Assembly: GCA_964520785.1 (NCBI GenBank)
Contig: CAZFQG010000117.1
Location: forward strand, 1-19,967
Source: CAZFQG01 sp964520785
Lineage (GTDB): Bacteria; Planctomycetota; Planctomycetia; Pirellulales; Thermoguttaceae
DNA length: 19,967 bases
Direction of reading: 5' to 3'
Shown here: positions 1-6,697 of the stretch, one piece after another
How the letters are laid out: the number at the start of each line of letters is the position of its first letter
How positions within the stretch are numbered: position 1 is the first letter of the stretch
Translations under genes and position numbers: made by a program
Notes under the pieces: generated by a model
Database searches by the model: none
What the model was told of the DNA's origin: nothing
The model's input: the letters and a program-made list of their open reading frames with translations, nothing else

Positions 1-3000
1 CATCCGGATCGGGAGGCGTCAATTGATTGAGCGGTTTGACGATCTCCGCTTTCGCCAACACTCGCGAGGAACGGTATGCCGGCACCTTCAGCAGCTCGTA
101 CTGGCTGGCGAACGGGCGGTTATTCCAGACCAGCCATGGAGTGCCGAAACGTGGGTATCCGGCCGGAATTCCGTTACTCGGATCGCCCGGCGACGGAGGA
201 CCATAACCTTCGTTCAGATAGCCCAACGTGTGGGCGAAGCGGGCGCTGAAGAACCCGAGTCCGTTGACCGGCGACGTGCCGATCGGCATCGCGTCCGCGG
301 TCGGGCCGTGAAAAGGAGTCAACGCGGAATCGTTCACCTGCTGCGGCCACCAGTTGTAGCTCTTCCGTTCGTTCTGAGGTTTGCCGAGGGGATCGCGGTC
401 CGGCAGGCCTTCCTCGCATTCGCCTCGTTCGCGGGTGTAAAACGCATTGTCCCCACTCGCGACACCGTACGGTGTTTCATCCATGGCGGTTACGCCGTTG
501 AACGACGTGAGGTCGACCGGCATGGAATCGATGGTCAAATAGGGATTCGTATGCTCGTTATAGGGGAGCAGGGGATTCGCCAATCGCTGCAAGTGGATGA
601 CGCGAAGACGCGGCGTGGTTCCGTCGGTGTGGACCGCCTCGAACATCTCGATCACGTGTTGTCCCGGCCCGCCCGCCGGCGGTCCCACCTCTGGGGCGCC
701 GTTCGCGCTGCGGTCGAGTGGAATGTCTTCGGGCGGAGAATACTGGTTCGGACCGGTATACGGCTTGTATCCGTCCTTCGGTTCGGAGATACTCATCCGC
801 AAGTGGTTGCTCGAACCCGCCACCGGGGCCGGATTGATGACCACGGCGATCGGGTTGGATATCGTTAGACCGTTCAGGTCGTCGTTCGTGCCGTCGGAAT
901 AGACCCGGACCTGGTTGGGCGCGTTGGGGTTGTTGCTCGGCTGAAGCACGATTCTCCGCGCATTGTTGTCCACGTAGCTCTCCACCGGGAGCGTCGGGTA
1001 GGAACGAAATCCGAGGTAGGTCGTACTTCGGCCGGGATCATCGCCGGGCCCCACGACGGCGTATCGCCCCGGTGGAAGGAGCGCCAGCGGTGGCAGGTTC
1101 CCTCCCCCCTGAGGACTGTACACGCGAACATTCGCCGCCGTCTCCTGGGGAGTTCCCGCGTACGGCGTGAAATAGACGGTGCGAAGGATATCCGGTTTCG
1201 CGATTCCCGGATTATCCAGGTCGTCGTCGTTGGTGGCCGGAGTATCATCCGGGTCCGCCTCGACGATCGCCATCCGCCAGATGGGCGAGTTCGACGTCCC
1301 CGCGGTCTTCCTCAGGTTGATCCCCCAGGTCGAATGGGCCGCGTCATACTCGTAGAATTCGCGCGCAAACGTGGCGGTTGGCGGCGTGGGATTGAAAAGT
1401 TCCACGAACAACGACCCCTGAGGGCGCAGTTTCTGATCGAACGTCTCGTCCGGGTCGTCCGTGTCGGAGACGTCTTTTCCGGAGGGGTCGGCGTCGGTGT
1501 CTTCCGTGCGCCGGTCGTGAAAGGCCAGGGTCTCCGAGATAAGCAGCTCCGGCCGCTCACATCCCCAGACCACGCCCCGGTGGGCCCCCTCATTCGTCGA
1601 GAGATCGCCGTCGACGTTCCAGCCGCCGACGAACGGGGTCCGGTCATATTCGAAACCGGTCATGATCGAATCGCGGTCCATGAAGTCCACGATATTCACC
1701 GCCCATTGGGCCATTTCGTGCGCGCGGCATTCGGCGTCGCTCCAGCCCGGATACTCGTCGGCCCAGGCGGGATCGACCCAATCGCCCATGACGAGGGTGA
1801 ACAGAATATACAGGTATCTCGCGACGTACTGCCTGGGGTCGATATCCGCGTTCGTCGTCGAGACGCCGTTGTTGTCGAAATCCAACGGCTGCGCGACGCG
1901 CGACGCGTCCGAAGCCTGCGTGTAGATGGACGCCGTCACGCCGCCGACCTCTTCCCAGGGTTCGTCGACGACGCCGTTGTCGTTGTCGTCGATACCATTG
2001 CCGAACGCGCAATTCAGATTCATGCGAAGCCCCGCGCGGACCTCCGGCGAGAGAATCTGCCGTAGATTCGCGGGGGGACATCCTTTGGCAATCGCGAGTT
2101 CGGCGACATGGGAGTATTTGGTTCCGCTGGAAACATCGTAAACGGCCAGGCCGGGGCAAGGGATATCCCAGCTTTCGGTCGTGACTTCGGTTCGATTGTC
2201 GGCGAGGATGGAACGGCCCAGGGAGGTGTTGTAGGTCATCGACAACAGGCGGCCGTCCTCCGGCACTCCGGTCGCGTCGTACATGCAAAGGAGCTTTTCC
2301 AGATCGCCCGGCGAAAAGGGGGCGTCGTGGGCGCCGCCGGACCGGTTGAGGTTGATCTCGTACGGGTCGTCGACCGGCTCGAGATCACCCGCCAATCCCA
2401 TGTTCAGATACTGTGGAGCGCCGATCATGGGGTTCCACGCGACGGCGCCGTTTCCCTGGATGTCCGGAGGGGAACCGTAACCGCTGAGGACGCTGTTGGA
2501 GGTGTTGAACGAAGAAGGCGCGTTAAAACCGGTGAAAAACGCCCGCGGATCGAGCGAGAGGTTCGCCGGGTTGGGTACCGTCGCGTAGGCGAACCACCGG
2601 TTCCGGCTAAGGTAGTCGTCGAAACCGGCCACGCCGGGCCGTGCCGTGCCGCCGGGCGATCCATACCGGCCGGGCGATTGAAACCCGGGGGACTCCTTCG
2701 GGTTACCCAAGGCCCAGACCGGATCGGGGAAGGGGTCGCTCGCCGCCGCGGCCGGGTTTCCCAGGAATATCCGGCGGTAATCCCGCAAGGAATCCGCCAG
2801 GGATGTCGCGTTGAACCGGTCGGGCGTGCCGGCCGGCAGCGATTGGTACTGGTCGAGGAAAAGCGGCAGTAGATTCACGTCCGCCGGACCGTATCCTTGC
2901 CCCCGCGGGATGCGGCCGAATATGTTCGCGGAGTAATAATTCGGGATATTCTCCGGGTTCGCCTGGTGCAGATTGCCGTGCGCGTTGAGGTTCAACCGGC

Positions 3001-4288
3001 CGTCCATGTCGACGCACAGAATGGCGACCAGCGGTTTGACGAGGCGGCCGTCTTCGGTCTGCTGGACGGGAAGACCGAGGTCGACCCAGATGGAATCCTC
3101 CACCCCGTCGCCGTCGTTATCGACGTCCCAGCGATAGTCGCAGACGGCGTCCGGGAAACCCGCCGGACCGGCCGCGTCGACGAACCGGCCGTCCCACAGG
3201 GGATTGTAACCGCGAAACACGTTGGCCCCGGGATTGAAATCCGGGTTCCCGCCGTCGAAGTTCGGATGGTCTTCCGTCAAGGGACGCAACATGATCTTGC
3301 GTTTCAAGTCGACGACCCGTTCCCGCTCGGCTGGGTCGGGAATGGTGTTCGAGTGAATAAACCGGAAGACGCGGTTGAATCCCGACGTGCCGCTCAACGT
3401 CGGGAAGAGCGCCGGGTCGCTTGCCATTTGGTGCATCCAATAGTTGACGAGCGACGGCCGATGCAGCGACGGGATGGGAACGCTGATCCCGTCATTCTGG
3501 CCGGTGGGCAACTGCATCGCCAAGAGCATGTTCTGGTAGTCGACCGCGTCGTAATCCTCGTTCGCCGAGGGGTTGTCGACGCGGTGCGCCTTCGCGTTGG
3601 GCAAGAGGGCCGTAGGCCCGTCAACGGGAACGCCGCCTCCGTCCGTGTAGATCGTCTCGCGCTGCCTCAGCGCCGGACCGGCGGCCGGAACCGCGGCCGA
3701 GTCGAACCCGAACCCCGTGCCGCTGAAGGGGGCGCCGTTGATGATGAACGGACTCGCTTCCGTATGAGTATTGAATTTCGCGACGTTCAACCTGCCCCCC
3801 TCGTTGAGCAACTGCAGGTAGGGAGCCGGCATGGTCCCCTGGTCGAGAATCCGGAAACTTCGCCCCGAAAGAGGGCCGGTCGTAACGGTGAGGACGCGCC
3901 CGGGAAATCGGTACAGATTGGTGAGGCCGGTGACGCTCACGTTGACGAATTGGCCCTGCGCCACCGCGACGGCACTGCCGGGGACGACCGATCCCTTCGC
4001 CACGGCGTTGCCGTACAAGTCCTCCAGCAGGCCGTGGGGGCCGAGAACGGAGGCGCGGTTGTTCGTGCCGCGGAAGACCTGAAGAGCCGAACGGTGCAGC
4101 AACTCGTCCGGACGGTCGTCGTTGCGGTCCATCCGCGCGAATGCGCGGGCGCCGCGCCGAGCGTGGCTCGTCATCATGATGAAGGTGAACCCGATCAGCC
4201 CGAACATGGCCAACATGGCCAATACGAACATCAACAAGGCACCGCGGCGGGATCTTCCGCGGAATCGGAGATGTCGATGAGATGTCAT
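1..4288 (-). CDS. Giant GspK/PilX-like pseudopilin-type protein (C-terminus beyond the window)
   Basis: Reading leftwards from ATG 4288 the frame stays open to the window edge, giving at least 1,429 codons with no stop. A Shine-Dalgarno GAGGA lies 7 nt before the ATG. The N-terminus has a basic stretch followed by RRGALLMFVLAMLAMFG and a single hydrophobic helix (about residues 16-40). This resembles GspK/PilX minor pilins, which lack the usual Glu at +5 of the mature protein; here that position is Phe. The rest looks extracytoplasmic and rich in Asn, Pro and Gly. It has Asp-rich, possibly calcium-binding motifs such as DVDNDGDGVEDS (from residue 388) and DDNDNGVVDE (about 765-780), plus a phrase LCVDMDGRLNLNAHGN. 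Its place as last gene after GspG-, H- and I-like genes fits a GspK-like tip subunit. GspK is normally about 300-350 residues, so this is several times too long; a surface protein exported by the same machine is the alternative. The function is inferred and the frame is certain. Confidence 0.8.
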   Translation of the reverse strand, partial: MTSHRHLRFRGRSRRGALLMFVLAMLAMFGLIGFTFIMMTSHARRGARAFARMDRNDDRPDELLHRSALQVFRGTNNRASVLGPHGLLEDLYGNAVAKGSVVPGSAVAVAQGQFVNVSVTGLTNLYRFPGRVLTVTTGPLSGRSFRILDQGTMPAPYLQLLNEGGRLNVAKFNTHTEASPFIINGAPFSGTGFGFDSAAVPAAGPALRQRETIYTDGGGVPVDGPTALLPNAKAHRVDNPSANEDYDAVDYQNMLLAMQLPTGQNDGISVPIPSLHRPSLVNYWMHQMASDPALFPTLSGTSGFNRVFRFIHSNTIPDPAERERVVDLKRKIMLRPLTEDHPNFDGGNPDFNPGANVFRGYNPLWDGRFVDAAGPAGFPDAVCDYRWDVDNDGDGVEDSIWVDLGLPVQQTEDGRLVKPLVAILCVDMDGRLNLNAHGNLHQANPENIPNYYSANIFGRIPRGQGYGPADVNLLPLFLDQYQSLPAGTPDRFNATSLADSLRDYRRIFLGNPAAAASDPFPDPVWALGNPKESPGFQSPGRYGSPGGTARPGVAGFDDYLSRNRWFAYATVPNPANLSLDPRAFFTGFNAPSSFNTSNSVLSGYGSPPDIQGNGAVAWNPMIGAPQYLNMGLAGDLEPVDDPYEINLNRSGGAHDAPFSPGDLEKLLCMYDATGVPEDGRLLSMTYNTSLGRSILADNRTEVTTESWDIPCPGLAVYDVSSGTKYSHVAELAIAKGCPPANLRQILSPEVRAGLRMNLNCAFGNGIDDNDNGVVDEPWEEVGGVTASIYTQASDASRVAQPLDFDNNGVSTTNADIDPRQYVARYLYILFTLVMGDWVDPAWADEYPGWSDAECRAHEMAQWAVNIVDFMDRDSIMTGFEYDRTPFVGGWNVDGDLSTNEGAHRGVVWGCERPELLISETLAFHDRRTEDTDADPSGKDVSDTDDPDETFDQKLRPQGSLFVELFNPTPPTATFAREFYEYDAAHSTWGINLRKTAGTSNSPIWRMAIVEADPDDTPATNDDDLDNPGIAKPDILRTVYFTPYAGTPQETAANVRVYSPQGGGNLPPLALLPPGRYAVVGPGDDPGRSTTYLGFRSYPTLPVESYVDNNARRIVLQPSNNPNAPNQVRVYSDGTNDDLNGLTISNPIAVVINPAPVAGSSNHLRMSISEPKDGYKPYTGPNQYSPPEDIPLDRSANGAPEVGPPAGGPGQHVIEMFEAVHTDGTTPRLRVIHLQRLANPLLPYNEHTNPYLTIDSMPVDLTSFNGVTAMDETPYGVASGDNAFYTRERGECEEGLPDRDPLGKPQNERKSYNWWPQQVNDSALTPFHGPTADAMPIGTSPVNGLGFFSARFAHTLGYLNEGYGPPSPGDPSNGIPAGYPRFGTPWLVWNNRPFASQYELLKVPAYRSSRVLAKAEIVKPLNQLTPPDPD

Positions 4289-4305
4289 GATAAGGTCCTC
4301 GCGAT

Positions 4306-4325
4306 CCTAGGGCTGACGCCCTAGG
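4306..4325 (+). repeat. Palindrome A, copy 1
   Basis: CCTAGGGCTGACGCCCTAGG has perfect 8-bp arms and a TGAC loop. It ends 17 nt before the start codon of the giant minus-strand gene. On that mRNA the hairpin would sit 5 nt upstream of the GAGGA ribosome binding site. Confidence 0.9.
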
Positions 4326-4470
4326 CTACTTCTTGGCGCCCTCTTCGAGGGCTCTTGATGAAGGCTATTTCTTGGCGCCCCCTTCGAGGGCTCTTGATGA
4401 AGGCTACTTCTTGGCGCCCGCGGTGCGGGCTCTCGGGGAAGGCCATTTCTTGGCGCCCGCGGTGCGGGCT
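4326..4470 (+). repeat. 39-bp tandem repeat array 1 (about 3.7 units)
   Basis: Units run 4326-4364, 4365-4403 and 4404-4442, with a partial unit at 4443-4470. Each begins CTA(C/T)TTCTTGGCGCC and has a 15-nt hairpin in the middle. Units 1 and 2 have GCCCTC-TTC-GAGGGC (unit 2 has one arm mismatch); units 3 and 4 have GCCCGC-GGT-GCGGGC. Unlike a CRISPR, the units abut without spacers. Confidence 0.9.
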
Positions 4471-4496
4471 CGTTTTCGGCTTCGGCGTCCTCTTCA

Positions 4497-4509
4497 GCCC
4501 CAACGGGGC
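4497..4509 (+). repeat. Hairpin C, copy 1
   Basis: GCCCC-AAC-GGGGC has 5-bp arms and is followed by GTTAG. A near-identical copy followed by ATTAG lies beyond the transposase gene at 5115-5128, so these short hairpins stand on both sides of the gene in the same orientation. Confidence 0.75.
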
Positions 4510-4521
4510 GTTAGGTAATAG

Positions 4522-4541
4522 CCTAGGGCGTCAGCCCTAGG
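4522..4541 (-). repeat. Palindrome A, inverted copy
   Basis: CCTAGGGCGTCAGCCCTAGG is the exact reverse complement of copy 1, so the asymmetric loop reads GTCA. It is joined by three bases to hairpin pair D1. The same A-then-D junction occurs in island 2 (8069-8092). Confidence 0.9.
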
Positions 4542-4544
4542 AGC

Positions 4545-4620
4545 ATTGGTCGGCGTTAAAATCAGGAGCCCCAAAGGGGCGAAATGAGGTTGGAGGTTCG
4601 GTCGTGGCGCCCCGTTGGGG
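4545..4620 (+). repeat. Hairpin pair D1 (REP-doublet-like)
   Basis: This roughly 76-bp unit begins ATTGGTCGGCG and contains two hairpins: GCCCC-AAA-GGGGC at 4568-4580 and GCCCC-GTT-GGGG from 4609. Other copies are at 5137-5212 and 8092-8175; the hairpins and the GGTCGGCG and GGCGAAATG blocks are conserved, whereas the stretch between the hairpins varies. Paired short palindromes in this layout are typical of REP doublets/BIMEs. Confidence 0.8.
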
Positions 4621-4626
4621 GGCTTT

Positions 4627-5079
4627 TCAATCCCAGCAGTAGCGTTCGTCGAAGCGGATACTGTGTCGTTTCCAAAACTCGCGGCATTCTTCTTGAAAGG
4701 TGCGTCCGAGATGATGTTCCTTTTGGTTCTGGATGTATCTCTTAACATCGTTCACCTTGGATTGACTGACCGAGAACACCGAATATCCTCTTTGCCACGC
4801 GAACCCCGTCCAATTGGGAAACGTCTGGTGCATCCATCTGGACGAATTCGCCTTGATGTCACGGATCAGGTCCGACACGGCCACCACCTTGTCGATGGAG
4901 ACCAGCAGATGGACGTGATCGGCGATTCCTCCGGCCGCAAGGAGAGTCTGGCTCTTGTTCCGCAATATGCCGCCGATGTTTCCATACAACCGATCGGCCA
5001 TGTTCGATTGGACGTACGACTCTCGGTCCTTGGTGCTGAATACGATGTGCATATACAACGCAACAAACGACTGTGCCAT
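4627..5079 (-). CDS. Y1/HUH single-strand transposase, IS200-like, REP-associated (RAYT) type
   Basis: This 150-residue protein of the Y1_Tnp family nicks and rejoins single-stranded DNA at hairpins through a tyrosine. The HUH metal-binding motif is HVH (H55, H57) within ADHVHLLVSI. The catalytic tyrosine is Y115 in VKRYIQNQKEHH. The C-terminal FDERYCWD and the middle FAWQRGYSVFSV are typical of this group, and the length is normal, so the protein looks intact. ATG 5079 follows a strong GGGGAGAGAA ribosome binding site. Unlike ordinary IS200 the gene sits alone inside an island of many short palindromes, which is how RAYTs (domesticated relatives that spread REP sequences) are found. It lies in the same direction as the pilus genes and may be read from their transcript. 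An ordinary IS200/IS605 TnpA is the alternative; no tnpB is visible. Confidence 0.9.
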   Translation of the reverse strand: MAQSFVALYMHIVFSTKDRESYVQSNMADRLYGNIGGILRNKSQTLLAAGGIADHVHLLVSIDKVVAVSDLIRDIKANSSRWMHQTFPNWTGFAWQRGYSVFSVSQSKVNDVKRYIQNQKEHHLGRTFQEECREFWKRHSIRFDERYCWD

Positions 5080-5114
5080 TTCTCTCCCCTTTTAGTTTTG
5101 TTCTGAGCGTTTTT

Positions 5115-5128
5115 GCCCCCAACGGGGC
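5115..5128 (+). repeat. Hairpin C, copy 2
   Basis: GCCCCC-AAC-GGGGC, followed by ATTAG, lies 36 nt upstream of the transposase start codon and 8 nt before hairpin pair D2. It repeats the 4497-4509 hairpin. Confidence 0.75.
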
Positions 5129-5136
5129 ATTAGACC

Positions 5137-5212
5137 AATGGTCGGCGGTAAATTCAGGAGCCCCAAGGGGGCGAAATGAGGGTCGTGGTTTGGTCGTGGC
5201 GCCCCGTTGGGG
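5137..5212 (+). repeat. Hairpin pair D2
   Basis: This second copy of the D unit has hairpins GCCCC-AAG-GGGGC at 5160-5172 and GCCCC-GTT-GGGGC at 5201-5213. It is followed by about 28 nt (CTCGATAATCGTTTTGCG and on) leading into palindrome A. That trailer is almost identical after D3 in island 2, so D, trailer, A and array form one composite module. Confidence 0.85.
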
Positions 5213-5241
5213 CTCGATAATCGTTTTGCGCCTTTCGTGTT

Positions 5242-5261
5242 CCTAGGGCTGACGCCCTAGG
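5242..5261 (+). repeat. Palindrome A, copy 3
   Basis: CCTAGGGCTGACGCCCTAGG, identical to the copy at 4306. It directly abuts the first unit of the second 39-bp array, as it does at 4325/4326. Confidence 0.9.
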
Positions 5262-5393
5262 CTATTTCTTGGCGCCCGCGGTGCGGGCTCTTAATGAAGG
5301 CTACTTCTTGGCGCCCTCTTCGAGGGCTCTTAATGAAGCCTACTTCTTGGCGCCCGCGGTGCGGGCTCTCGGGGAAGACCATTTCTTGGCGCC
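5262..5393 (+). repeat. 39-bp tandem repeat array 2 (about 3.4 units)
   Basis: Units run 5262-5300 (GGT-type hairpin), 5301-5339 (TTC-type) and 5340-5378 (GGT-type), then the first 15 nt of a fourth at 5379-5393 before the match decays. The array ends about 22 nt from the stop codon of the GspI/PilV-like gene, so this gene's transcript would carry these hairpins right after its stop. Confidence 0.9.
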
Positions 5394-5415
5394 GGGGTTG
5401 TGGGCGGATTACCGG

Positions 5416-6696
5416 CTAATCTTCCACTTCCAACTCCGTCGTGTGGACCGCGACGACGCTGTCCAGAATGTAGGCGTATGTCGTCATGGATCCGGGGTCA
5501 CTTCTCAAGGGCCAGTCGGGACCGTCGAGCGTGACGTACCGGGTCCAGTACTTCCTTCCCCCGATCGTCTCCTCCGTCGGCTCCCGGTCGAGACTGACGA
5601 TGCGGTACCACTTGGCGATCCGCCGAAAGCCGAGTGATGGGGGTCCCGGAATATCCCCGCAAAGAAGAATCCAATGGTTCTTTTTCAGTTCCAGATAGGA
5701 GGCGGTTCGGGCCATCGATCCGGACGAGGGAACATACAGCCGCGCGTTCCCGCCGGAGACCCCACGCGTTTCCACAGAGGCCCACCGCTCATTCGGAACC
5801 TCCTCGTCAGCGTTGATATCCAACGCCAGATTCCGCTTGTAGCAGACCGCGACGGAGACCGTGTAGTGACGCTGGAAGTCCTTCCTCAGATCGGCCGCGG
5901 TGGCCGGAATCTGATCCGCCGAGGGGGTCGCCGTGAGGAACCACGAATAGTGCCCGTCGCTCTCGCGGACCAAGGGGACCGCGGCACCCGAGGGGGGCGC
6001 CGCCGGGTCGGCGATCTCGTGACTGGTCGTGAAGCCGCCGGCGCCGGGGAGCGTGAATATCTGCGACGGCCGCGCGGAGGCATCCTCCGGGGTGTGCAGC
6101 AGGGCGTCGTCCGCGCAGGTGAACATGCGACGGTAGTATTCCGCGTTGAGCGTCCGAACGGCCGCGGGCTGCCTGTCCATTCTCGTGTTCGGTACACAAA
6201 AACAATCGAGGAGCGACAACCGCGCGAGTGTTGGAAGGAAAGGCGTGTTCTGTGCTTGGCTCCCAGGAGGAAGGAACGGAAACCGCTTCAGCAATTGGAC
6301 CCGGTCATCCATACTGGGGTCGCCCGGATCGGTCACCTCGCAGAAATGGGTGATTTGCAGCGGATCGAGGACGAAGGCCTGACCGACCATCGGCTGCTGC
6401 GGGAGCGCTGCGTAATTGATCGTCAGCTCCCGACGGATCGCCCAACCACCGACATCGGCGATCTTGCTCGTCGATGAATTCATTTCGGCGTCGCACCAGC
6501 GGTGCCGGTCCAAAAGGCCCATCGTCTTCACGTCGCGGATCGCCGCCCTGGCGAGGGCGGCGCCCCGGTCGAGCTTGTTGGCCTCGAGCATGTTGTGGGT
6601 GCCGACCGGAATCAAGGCGACCACACTCAACAGCCCGAACGTGAGGATGAAAACGGAGACCAGGACTTCCAGGAGGCTCAAACCGTGGCGTTTCAT
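5416..6696 (-). CDS. GspI/PilV-like minor pseudopilin
   Basis: This 426-residue protein has a class III prepilin signal: leader MKRHG, then LSLLEVLVSVFILTFG with the conserved Glu at +5 of the mature protein and one hydrophobic helix. The short leader and the LLEVLV core match the GspI/PilV type. It would be cut by a prepilin peptidase and assembled in the inner membrane as a minor pilin. Start ATG 6696 was chosen because the prepilin motif begins there and GGGAGGA lies 7 nt upstream; the frame stays open farther upstream but gives arginine-rich nonsense. The GspH-like gene ends one base before this ATG, so the two are probably translationally coupled. The body, about 390 residues, is much longer than classical GspI (about 120) and shows no domain I recognise. 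Its C-terminus is acidic (TELEVED). Confidence 0.85.
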   Translation of the reverse strand: MKRHGLSLLEVLVSVFILTFGLLSVVALIPVGTHNMLEANKLDRGAALARAAIRDVKTMGLLDRHRWCDAEMNSSTSKIADVGGWAIRRELTINYAALPQQPMVGQAFVLDPLQITHFCEVTDPGDPSMDDRVQLLKRFPFLPPGSQAQNTPFLPTLARLSLLDCFCVPNTRMDRQPAAVRTLNAEYYRRMFTCADDALLHTPEDASARPSQIFTLPGAGGFTTSHEIADPAAPPSGAAVPLVRESDGHYSWFLTATPSADQIPATAADLRKDFQRHYTVSVAVCYKRNLALDINADEEVPNERWASVETRGVSGGNARLYVPSSGSMARTASYLELKKNHWILLCGDIPGPPSLGFRRIAKWYRIVSLDREPTEETIGGRKYWTRYVTLDGPDWPLRSDPGSMTTYAYILDSVVAVHTTELEVED

Positions 6697-6697
6697 C

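Larger units (their letters stand above)
4609..5128 (-). mobile_element. Putative RAYT element bounded by inverted hairpins
   Basis: The transposase gene is bracketed on the left by GCCCC-GTT-GGGG (from 4609) and on the right by GCCCCC-AAC-GGGGC (5115-5128). These are inverted relative to each other, because the loops read GTT and AAC. RAYT genes of other bacteria are commonly flanked by REPs in inverted orientation. The exact ends are not proven: no target-site feature can be read from one copy, and the bracketing hairpins could belong to the surrounding island. Confidence 0.5.
4289..5415. repeat. Repeat island 1: palindrome mosaic carrying a RAYT-type transposase
   Basis: This is the whole gap between the GspI/PilV-like stop codon (5416) and the giant gene start (4288). 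On the plus strand the order is: palindrome A (4306-4325), 39-bp array (4326-4470), hairpin C (4497-4509), inverted palindrome A (4522-4541), hairpin pair D1 (4545-4620), the transposase gene on minus (4627-5079), hairpin C (5115-5128), hairpin pair D2 (5137-5212), palindrome A (5242-5261), 39-bp array (5262-5393). Nearly every non-coding base belongs to a recognisable repeat. The plan matches REP/BIME clusters known to accompany RAYT genes. Confidence 0.85.

Noticed and set aside
1..4288. Two or more separate genes or a frameshifted pseudogene in the giant reading frame
   Set aside because: The single frame reads through with even composition and no internal stop, and no internal ATG with a good ribosome site and a new signal sequence stood out.
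2897..4324. Long plus-strand open frame opposite the giant gene
   Set aside because: Its predicted product is Arg-, Val- and Gly-rich with no family signal. The opposite frame has a ribosome site, a pilin-like start and coherent composition. Antisense frames of this type are expected in GC-rich DNA.
4326..4470. CRISPR array
   Set aside because: The 39-bp units abut with no unique spacers and no cas gene is present.
4321..4503. Small proteins with a 13-residue repeat from the 39-bp arrays (also at 4333-4518, 5269-5637 and 8206-8445)
   Set aside because: The repeat is explained by conserved DNA hairpins; several frames are open at once and none has a clear ribosome site. One even spans the N gap.
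4289..5415. Retron, diversity-generating element, toxin-antitoxin pair or defence island
   Set aside because: No reverse transcriptase, template/variable repeat pair, antitoxin-like partner or nuclease can be seen; the only gene is the Y1 transposase.
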